Shown here: one piece after another, positions 1 through 5,728 of the stretch
How the letters are laid out: each line of letters starts with the position of its first letter
Position numbering within the stretch: position 1 is the first letter of the stretch
Assembly (NCBI GenBank): GCA_035280505.1
Contig: DATEFT010000944.1
Location: 1-9,469 of the forward strand
Direction of reading: 5' to 3'
Length of the DNA stretch: 9,469 nucleotides
DNA from: JAKEHZ01 sp035280505
GTDB taxonomy: Bacteria > Acidobacteriota > Blastocatellia > RBC074
The notes under the pieces: model-generated
Seen by the model: the letters and a program-made list of their open reading frames with translations, nothing else
Database searches by the model: none
Told to the model about the DNA's origin: nothing
Made by a program: the position numbers and the translations under genes

Positions 1-1345
1 GGGACCGGAGCATCCGGAGGTGGCTCGCGCGCTCCTCGGTCTCGCCAACCTTTACCGTTACTACAAAGACGACTCTCCACGGGCCGAGCCACTCTACAGG
101 CGGGCGCTGGACATCTTCGAGAAGGTGCTGGGGCCGGAGCATCCGGAGGCGGCTCGTGCGCTCCTCTGCCTCGCCTTGCTTTATCATGACCAGGCCGACT
201 ACGCGCGGGCCGAGCCACTCTACAGACAGGCGCTGGGCATCTTCGAGAAGACTCTGGGGGCGGAGCACCCTGAATTTGCGTCCGCGCTCAACAATCTCGC
301 GCTGCTCTTCCGCAATCAGGGCGATTATGCAAAGGCGACGCTGCTGATCCAACGCGCGCTGGCCATCCGGGAACAGGTGCTGGGGCCGGAACATCCGGAG
401 GTGGCGGCCTCACTCAACAGCCTCGCCATTCTCTACATTGAGCGAGGCGAGTACGCAAAGGCCGAGCCGCTCTATCAGCGGGCGCTGGCCATCCGGGAAC
501 AGGCGCTGGGACCGGCGCACATCCATGTCGCTTATGCGCTCAACAATCTCGCCAATCTCTATCGCGACCGAGGCGAGTATGCCAGGGCCGGGCCGCTCTA
601 TCAGCGTTCATTGGCCATCCGCGAGCAGGCTCTGGAACCGGGACATCGCGATCTCGCGGTCGCCCTCATCAATCTCGCGGTTCTCTATTGGGCCCAGGGT
701 GAGAATGCGAAGGCGGAACCTCTCTATCAACGGGCGCTAACCATCCAGGAGAACGCCCTGGGCCCGGACCATCCGTATGTCGCCGAATCTCTCAACAATC
801 TGGCCAATTTCTGCCGGGACCGGGGCGACTATGCCAAGGCCGAGCCGCTGTATCGGAGAGCGCTGGCGATTCGGGAGAAGATGCTGGGGCCGGAGCACTC
901 GAGTGTCGCCGAGTCTCTCCATAATCTGGCCATCCTCTATAAGGACCGCGGCGAGTATGCGAAGGCGGAACCCCTCGATCAACGAGCGCTGGCGATTCGG
1001 GAGAAAGCGCTGGGGCCAGAGCACCCGCATGTGGCTCAGTCCCTGAACAACCTGGCGGATATCTATCGTGGCCAGGGTGAAGACGCGAAGGCGGAGTCAT
1101 TCTATCAACGCGCGCTAACCATTCAGGAGCCAGGGTTGGGGCCGGAACACCCTGAGGTCGCGATCACGATCAACAATCTGGCCATCCTCTACCAGAAGAG
1201 GGGCGAGTATGCGAGGGCGGAGTCATTCTATCAACGCGCGCTGGCCATTCAGGAACGAGGGCTGGGGCCGGAACACCCCGAGGTCGCCCTCACTCTCAAC
1301 AATCTGGCGGCGCTCTATGCGGTGACCGGCGCGTACGCTCGGGCG
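1..1345 (+). repeat. Tandem 126-bp TPR-coding repeats (about 11 units)
   Basis: The 42-residue TPR unit recurs with an exact 126-bp period and no frame shift. The units starting at 1085 and 1211 are especially alike: the first 90 or so bases differ at only about a dozen positions. Most other units have diverged further, particularly unit 6 (LEPGHRDLA) and unit 7. This fits unit gain by recent tandem duplication at the C-terminal end of the array, next to the CHAT domain. Confidence 0.9.
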
Positions 1346-3073
1346 GTGGCGTTTCAATCGCGCGCCAATGCAATCAGTGAACACCATCTCACCCTCAACC
1401 TGGCCTGCGGTTCCGAACGCCAGAAACTGGCCTACCTGGCGCTCTATTCGACCCAAACCGATTTCACGCTCTCGCTCCATCATCAGGTCGCCCCGGACGA
1501 TCAGGAGGCGATCAATCTCGCCTTCACGACCTTGCTCCGCCGGAAAGGACGGGGGGTGGATGCGATGATCGATACGATCGCCGCCATGCGGCACTATGTC
1601 ACCCCGCAAGATCAAGAGCTCTTCGATCAACTCGTTGAAACCCGCTCACAGTTGGCTGCACTCATCCTCAAAGGGTTGGGCGCGATTAAACCTGAGACCT
1701 ATCGTGCGCGGCTCCGGCAACTCGAAGAGCGGGTCGAGGAGTTAGAAGCGATCCTCAGCGCCCGGAGCGCGGAATTTAATGCGCAAACCCAACCGGCCAA
1801 AATCTCCGCGGTTCAGGCGGCTCTCCAGCCGGGCAGCCTGCTGGTCGAGTTTGCCGTGTACAAACCGCAGGACCTGCAGACCGGCCGGAACCGGCCGCCA
1901 CGTTACGTCGCGTATCTGCTGACGGCAGGCGGGCCACCGAAGTGGATAGACCTCGGCGAAGCCGCGGCGATCGAGCGCGCCATCGCCGACTGGCGCCGCG
2001 CGTTGCGTGACCCGCGACGGACGGACGTCAAGCAGTTGGCGCGGATCGTGGATGAGAAAGTGATGCGGCCGGTCCGCGCCTCAGCACACTCGGAGGCGGA
2101 TAAAATCCGCCGCCTGCTGATCGCGCCCGACGGCTTGCTCAACCTCATTCCCTTCGCCGCCCTGGTCGACCAACGAGGCCGCTATCTGGTCGAAGACTAC
2201 TCGATCAGCTACCTGATGAGCGGGCGCGACTTGCTCAGGTTGCGGGTCAGCCGGCCAGGCCCGCAGGACGCGGTGGTGGTGGCCGCTCCCGATTATGGGG
2301 AGATAGCGGATGTCGGCGCCTCAGGCAGTCGGGATGTCGGGCTGCCGCCCGGGCCGTCGCAATCGGCTGGCTCGAGCTTCAACCTGGCCCAAATCTATTT
2401 TCCTCAGTTGGAAGGAACGGCGCGCGAAGCGGAGGCGCTCAAGGCGATTCTGCCGCGGGCCGCCGTGTTCACCGGAAAGCAGGCCACCGAGACGACCCTC
2501 AAGCGACTTCATCGTCCGAGCATTCTCCACGTGGCCACGCATGGATTCTTCCTTCACGATCAAGGGCCGGGGCCGGCCGGCACGCGCGGCCCGGACCCGG
2601 CCGGCGGCTCCGCCACCGTCCTCTCCGGGTTGCCGGCCGCGCTCCGTTCGGGACTGGCGCTGGCCGGCGCCAATCTGCGCATGACTCTCGTCGATCAAGA
2701 GGACGATGGAGTTCTGACAGCGTTGGAAGCCGCGGGGCTGGATCTGTGGGGGACGAGGCTGGTCGTGCTCTCGGCCTGCGACACAGGGGTGGGCGAGGTC
2801 AAGAATGGGGAAGGAGTCTACGGACTGCGGCGGGCTCTGGTGATAGCCGGCTCGGAAACGCAGGTTATCAGTTTGTGGCCGGTCTCCGATCTGGGAACGC
2901 GGGACCTCATGATCGAGTACTACAAGGCCTTGCAGCGCGGCGAGGGGCGAAGCGAGGGATTGCGGCTGGTACAACTCAAGCTGCTCAAACGCAAAGACCG
3001 TCGGCACCCTTTCTATTGGGCCAGCTTCATCCAATCGGGCGAGTGGGCCAACCTGGAAGGCCGTCGGGAATGA
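1..3073 (+). CDS. TPR-CHAT protein (caspase/separase-like protease), 5' partial
   Basis: The reading frame is open from base 2 and the first codons already encode the middle of a TPR unit (GPEHPEVA), so the gene starts upstream; the GTG at 20 is internal. About eleven 42-residue TPRs of the kinesin-light-chain/TPR_12 type fill 1-1345, each with an LGPEHPxVA...LNNLAxLY signature. A helical linker follows (about 1350-1800), then a C-terminal CHAT domain (about 1800-3060). The predicted catalytic dyad is visible: His in ATHGFF (codon 2540-2542) and Cys in LSACDTG (codon 2777-2779), with the family-typical GEGVYGLRRALVIAGS and HPFYWASFI motifs after it. CHAT proteins are clan CD peptidases related to caspases and separase, and TPR arrays usually bind the substrate or a regulator. 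A Gly/Pro-rich loop (2565-2640) follows the catalytic His. The end of a signal peptide, if any, is outside the window, so cellular location is unknown. Family assignment is firm; the substrate is unknown. Confidence 0.95.
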   Translation, partial: GPEHPEVARALLGLANLYRYYKDDSPRAEPLYRRALDIFEKVLGPEHPEAARALLCLALLYHDQADYARAEPLYRQALGIFEKTLGAEHPEFASALNNLALLFRNQGDYAKATLLIQRALAIREQVLGPEHPEVAASLNSLAILYIERGEYAKAEPLYQRALAIREQALGPAHIHVAYALNNLANLYRDRGEYARAGPLYQRSLAIREQALEPGHRDLAVALINLAVLYWAQGENAKAEPLYQRALTIQENALGPDHPYVAESLNNLANFCRDRGDYAKAEPLYRRALAIREKMLGPEHSSVAESLHNLAILYKDRGEYAKAEPLDQRALAIREKALGPEHPHVAQSLNNLADIYRGQGEDAKAESFYQRALTIQEPGLGPEHPEVAITINNLAILYQKRGEYARAESFYQRALAIQERGLGPEHPEVALTLNNLAALYAVTGAYARAVAFQSRANAISEHHLTLNLACGSERQKLAYLALYSTQTDFTLSLHHQVAPDDQEAINLAFTTLLRRKGRGVDAMIDTIAAMRHYVTPQDQELFDQLVETRSQLAALILKGLGAIKPETYRARLRQLEERVEELEAILSARSAEFNAQTQPAKISAVQAALQPGSLLVEFAVYKPQDLQTGRNRPPRYVAYLLTAGGPPKWIDLGEAAAIERAIADWRRALRDPRRTDVKQLARIVDEKVMRPVRASAHSEADKIRRLLIAPDGLLNLIPFAALVDQRGRYLVEDYSISYLMSGRDLLRLRVSRPGPQDAVVVAAPDYGEIADVGASGSRDVGLPPGPSQSAGSSFNLAQIYFPQLEGTAREAEALKAILPRAAVFTGKQATETTLKRLHRPSILHVATHGFFLHDQGPGPAGTRGPDPAGGSATVLSGLPAALRSGLALAGANLRMTLVDQEDDGVLTALEAAGLDLWGTRLVVLSACDTGVGEVKNGEGVYGLRRALVIAGSETQVISLWPVSDLGTRDLMIEYYKALQRGEGRSEGLRLVQLKLLKRKDRRHPFYWASFIQSGEWANLEGRRE

Positions 3074-3086
3074 TTTAAACTAAACC

Positions 3087-3098
3087 ATGAGAGATCGG
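3087..3098 (+). repeat. Intergenic 12-mer ATGAGAGATCGG, copy 1
   Basis: This exact 12-mer lies in the 56-bp gap between the CHAT and kinase genes, 13 bp after the CHAT stop. An identical copy lies at 5670-5681 in the only other gap of the operon. It begins with ATG and opens a 23-codon frame (MRDRREW...) that runs into the kinase start and ends at the TGA at 3156-3158. No Shine-Dalgarno sequence precedes it, so translation is doubtful. Confidence 0.55.
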
Positions 3099-3124
3099 CG
3101 CGAGTGGATCGTGATCCCGCGTCG
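3096..3124 (+). promoter_or_regulatory. Bulged RNA hairpin upstream of kinase start
   Basis: The two arms pair as CGG-CGCG then GGAT on the left (3096-3102, 3106-3109) with ATCC then CGCG-TCG on the right (3114-3124). They close a CGTG tetraloop with a 3-nt bulge (AGT) on the left, giving 11 pairs including one G-U. No T-run follows, so it is not an intrinsic terminator. It sits where the kinase ribosome binding site would be expected, and no good Shine-Dalgarno sequence is visible there. Translational control or mRNA processing is possible; function is inferred only. Confidence 0.4.
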
Positions 3125-3129
3125 GCACC

Positions 3130-4866
3130 GTGATGGAAGCCACCAAAATCGCTCCTGAGACCATATTGCAGAATCGCTACCGGATCTTATCTCTGCTCAA
3201 GCAAGGTGGGATGGGGCGGGTCTATCTGGCCGAGGATCTGAGGTTTCGCAGTCAGGTGGCGGTGAAGGAGGCCCGTTTAACCCAGGAGAATCTCCGCCGG
3301 GCTTTCAGGCATGAGGCCGCATTGTTGCACCGGCTGCGCCATCAAGTATTGCCGCACGTCACCGATCATTTCACGGAAGGGGAGGCCCAGTATCTGGTAA
3401 TGCAGCTACTTCCGGGGAAAGACCTGGAAGAATTGCTGGTCGAAAGAATGCAGGGGACGGGTGAAGCTTTCGCCGTGGAGCAGGTACTGCGCTGGGCCGA
3501 TCAACTCCTTGATGCGCTCGAATATCTGCACGGTCATCAGCCGCCGATCGTTCACCGCGACATCAAGCCGCAGAACTTAAAATTGACCGAGCGCAATGAG
3601 ATCATCCTGCTCGATTTCGGGCTCGCCAAGGGAGCGGCGCCTGAAATGTCACAGGCGGGGGAGAGCCTGTGCGGTTACACGCATCTTTATGCGCCGCTGG
3701 AACAGATCCGGGGCACCGGAACCGATCCGCGCAGCGACCTTTATGCGTTGGCCGCAACTCTGTACCGATTGATCACGGGGCATCCGCCGGCGGATGCGCT
3801 GGCGCGTGCGACCGCAATACTGGAAGGGCGGCCCGACCCGTTGCGCCCAGCCAACGAGTTGAATGAGCAGATCCCGGAAGCGGTGGCGGGCGTACTGACC
3901 CGAGCCCTGGCTCAACTTCCGGATGGGCGCCCGGCGACCGCAACCGAATTGCGCCAGGCTCTGCGCCGGGCCCGCCCGACACAGTCGACAGGGCCCCCCG
4001 ACACTACGGCTGCCATCGACAGGTGCGGGAAGGAGGCCGCCGACCTCAACGTCGAATCGGAGATCGCGGCCACCAGCACCCCGAAGGTCTCAGTCGCAGA
4101 ACCGACCAACGTCGGCCGGATCGGAAGACAGCCTCCCGCCCCGAGGGTTGAGCAACCGGGTCCCATCACGGCCGGCACCCGGTTTCGCCCGACCGTATAT
4201 CTCGCGGTGGCGGTGCTGCTGCTGACGATGGCGGCGCTGGCCTCCAGGCGTTTAAATCGCCGGCCGGTTGATGGCATCGTCGCGCGCCGCGACGGTTCGG
4301 TGCCCACGCCGGCGGACAAGGTGATGCGATACTTCGTGCAGACAGAGTCGGAGACCGGTCGGGCGGAACGATTCGCTGGCGTCGATCCGGTCATGAGAGG
4401 CCGCTGGCTGAAGTTTCATTTCGTGCCGAGCCGGCGCGGCTATCTCTATATCGTCGGGCCGGCCGGACGAGGCCGACGCGCAACCTTCTTGACCGGACGG
4501 CCGAATCCCGCCTGGGGGGTCAAGAGCAACCTCCTCCCCGCCGGAACGGGCTATAGCTTTCCGCCACGGCGGGATCAATGGATCGAGGTTGTGAACGCGG
4601 TGAGCGTCCGAACCTATACCTTCATCTTCTCGCCCGAACCATTGGCTCAACCGCGTTTTTTGGACGGGGCCGCCGACCGCGAGTTGACGGCGGCGGAAGA
4701 GAGCGAACTGGCGGACTTGAAGAGACGGTTCGGACGGCAAGTGTTCGTCCAAACGCAGGATGATCAATCTATCGTCACCATCCCGACGGAACGCGGAGGC
4801 AGCGAGCCATTGCTGTTTGAGATCAGCCTCCATCAGGAGGCGGATCAAGAGGGGAGTCCAAAATGA
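3130..4866 (+). CDS. Membrane Ser/Thr protein kinase with DUF4384-like ectodomain
   Basis: The first 280 residues are a PknB-type (Hanks) kinase. The ATP lysine is K46 in VAVKE, the helix-C glutamate E62, the catalytic loop HRDIKPQN (D144, K146, N149) and the metal-binding DFG D162, so the enzyme should be active. The glycine loop reads KQGGMG: the first glycine of GxGxxG is replaced by lysine (K24). A low-complexity linker (about 285-350) leads to one membrane helix at about 356-373, then an extracytoplasmic region of about 200 residues. That region contains VMRYFVQT (from 398) and GYLYIV (437-442), resembling the DUF4384 fold and the product of the next gene. The expected topology is kinase inside, sensor outside. 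The start is GTG 3130 or, equally likely, the adjacent ATG 3133; neither has a clear Shine-Dalgarno. The stop overlaps the next start (ATGA), implying translational coupling. Kinase identity is firm; the DUF4384 label is a motif-level judgement. Confidence 0.95.
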   Translation: MMEATKIAPETILQNRYRILSLLKQGGMGRVYLAEDLRFRSQVAVKEARLTQENLRRAFRHEAALLHRLRHQVLPHVTDHFTEGEAQYLVMQLLPGKDLEELLVERMQGTGEAFAVEQVLRWADQLLDALEYLHGHQPPIVHRDIKPQNLKLTERNEIILLDFGLAKGAAPEMSQAGESLCGYTHLYAPLEQIRGTGTDPRSDLYALAATLYRLITGHPPADALARATAILEGRPDPLRPANELNEQIPEAVAGVLTRALAQLPDGRPATATELRQALRRARPTQSTGPPDTTAAIDRCGKEAADLNVESEIAATSTPKVSVAEPTNVGRIGRQPPAPRVEQPGPITAGTRFRPTVYLAVAVLLLTMAALASRRLNRRPVDGIVARRDGSVPTPADKVMRYFVQTESETGRAERFAGVDPVMRGRWLKFHFVPSRRGYLYIVGPAGRGRRATFLTGRPNPAWGVKSNLLPAGTGYSFPPRRDQWIEVVNAVSVRTYTFIFSPEPLAQPRFLDGAADRELTAAEESELADLKRRFGRQVFVQTQDDQSIVTIPTERGGSEPLLFEISLHQEADQEGSPK

Positions 4867-5669
4867 AGCCAACCTATTTCTCGGGCGCGGTCGTCATCGC
4901 GCTGTGGATTTGTCTGGCGCCGGTGACGCCGGCGCAGGGGCCGGATGACGATGAGGTCATGCGCAGCTTCGTGGCCACGCGGGATCAGGTAGTAACCCGT
5001 CCGGATAGGTCCAGATTGCAGACTCAAGCTCGCCGGCCCGGACCGATCGGCCTCGGCTGTACGCTGTTCAAGCGTGGACCGCATGGGAACGCGGAGCGCG
5101 TCAGTCTCAAGCACGAATTTCACGCGGGAGACGCCGTACGCTTGGTGATCGAGTCGAATATCACCGGTTATCTCTATGTTTTTCATGTCGAGAATGACGG
5201 CCCGGTGAAGATGCTCTTCCCGGATGCCCGCCTGCAGCGCGGCCGTAATTTCATCCAGGCGCATACGCCCAAAGCGATCCCCTCGGGTCGCGAGGAAGAT
5301 CCGGAGTTCCGCTGGCTCCATTTCAACCAGACAGTGGCGATCGAACGTTTTTATCTATTGGTCACACGGGAGCGACTGCCGGAGGTCCTGACCGGCGAAG
5401 AGTTGGTCGCATACTGCCGTGACAACACGGATGGCTGTCCGTGGCGCCCATCCGCCGCGCAATGGAAATCATTGTTGGCTTCGGCCGATAGCGCCGCCCG
5501 CGAAAGTCAAAGCCGAAAATCAGATCGATCTCAAACTTCGATCACCCGCGACCGGATCACCCGCGACGTGGGATTGCCCCCCGGGGCGCCGAGTCCCGCC
5601 CGGGTCAAGATGAACATCTCTCCGCAGGCCGGGCTGCTCCTCATGAACGTCGATTTAATTCATAAGTAG
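4863..5669 (+). CDS. Secreted DUF4384-type protein
   Basis: The product has 268 residues. A signal peptide is clear: a short basic start, hydrophobic residues about 8-20 and a likely SPase I site after TPA (residue 24). The mature part begins with VMRSFVAT (32-39) and includes the ITGYLYVFHVENDGPVKMLFP stretch from residue 100, typical of DUF4384 domains, followed by an IERFYLLVT strand. DUF4384 is a domain of unknown biochemistry often found beside or fused to kinases and caspase-like proteins. Both landmark motifs recur in the kinase ectodomain upstream, so the two proteins may share a ligand or interact. Two cysteines in YCRDNTDGCPW could form a disulfide outside the cytoplasm. The tail (about 210-268) looks disordered and carries a duplicated ITRDR/ITRDV and the string RDVGLPPG (234-241), also found in the CHAT protein. 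The start is well supported by GAGGGGAG at 4849-4856, 6 nt upstream, and by the ATGA overlap with the kinase. Confidence 0.88.
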   Translation: MKPTYFSGAVVIALWICLAPVTPAQGPDDDEVMRSFVATRDQVVTRPDRSRLQTQARRPGPIGLGCTLFKRGPHGNAERVSLKHEFHAGDAVRLVIESNITGYLYVFHVENDGPVKMLFPDARLQRGRNFIQAHTPKAIPSGREEDPEFRWLHFNQTVAIERFYLLVTRERLPEVLTGEELVAYCRDNTDGCPWRPSAAQWKSLLASADSAARESQSRKSDRSQTSITRDRITRDVGLPPGAPSPARVKMNISPQAGLLLMNVDLIHK

Positions 5670-5681
5670 ATGAGAGATCGG
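5670..5681 (+). repeat. Intergenic 12-mer ATGAGAGATCGG, copy 2, opening a 20-codon frame
   Basis: This copy starts on the base immediately after the TAG stop of the DUF4384 gene. Its ATG opens a 20-codon frame (MRDRTLGRAW...) that ends at the TGA at 5730-5732, overlapping the ATG of the activator gene as ATGA. The frame therefore bridges the whole gap with no free bases, as a coupling leader peptide would. No strong ribosome binding site precedes its ATG, so it could also be chance. Confidence 0.5.
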
Positions 5682-5685
5682 ACCC

Positions 5686-5701
5686 TGGGACGAGCCTGGC
5701 T
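5686..5701 (+). promoter_or_regulatory. Candidate sigma54 (-24/-12) promoter for the activator gene
   Basis: TGGGACGAGCCTGGCT matches the RpoN consensus TGGCACGN4TTGCW with two mismatches. The invariant GG (5687-5688) and GC (5699-5700) are separated by the required 10 bp. Transcription would start near 5712, leaving a short leader that contains the GGAGGA at 5719-5724. The gene it would drive encodes a sigma54 activator, so autoregulation is a natural reading. A match this good is expected about once by chance in both strands of the window, but rarely in a 59-bp gap. Confidence 0.4.
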
Positions 5702-5728
5702 TTCGCCTCATGATTTTCGGAGGAACAG

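Noticed and set aside
20..22. GTG at 20 as the start of the TPR-CHAT gene
   Set aside because: The frame is open to the window edge and the codons before it encode the first half of a TPR motif (GPEHPE), so it is internal.
2321..3034. 237-codon minus-strand frame inside the CHAT domain
   Set aside because: Antisense to a region with conserved CHAT catalytic motifs; Arg/Gln-rich shadow of GC-rich coding DNA.
1..3073. Type III-E CRISPR (Craspase-like) TPR-CHAT partner
   Set aside because: No gRAMP effector, Csx30/31, RpoE or repeat array is present in the window; the neighbours are kinase and FHA proteins. The kinesin-light-chain type TPRs are of the common TPR_12 kind.
4252..4872. 206-codon minus-strand frame under the kinase ectodomain
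   Set aside because: The + strand has the membrane helix and DUF4384-like motifs here; no recognisable domain on the minus strand.
4863..4940. Lipoprotein signal in the DUF4384 protein
   Set aside because: The cysteine in LWIC lies inside the hydrophobic core and the lipobox positions do not fit; an SPase I site after TPA is better.
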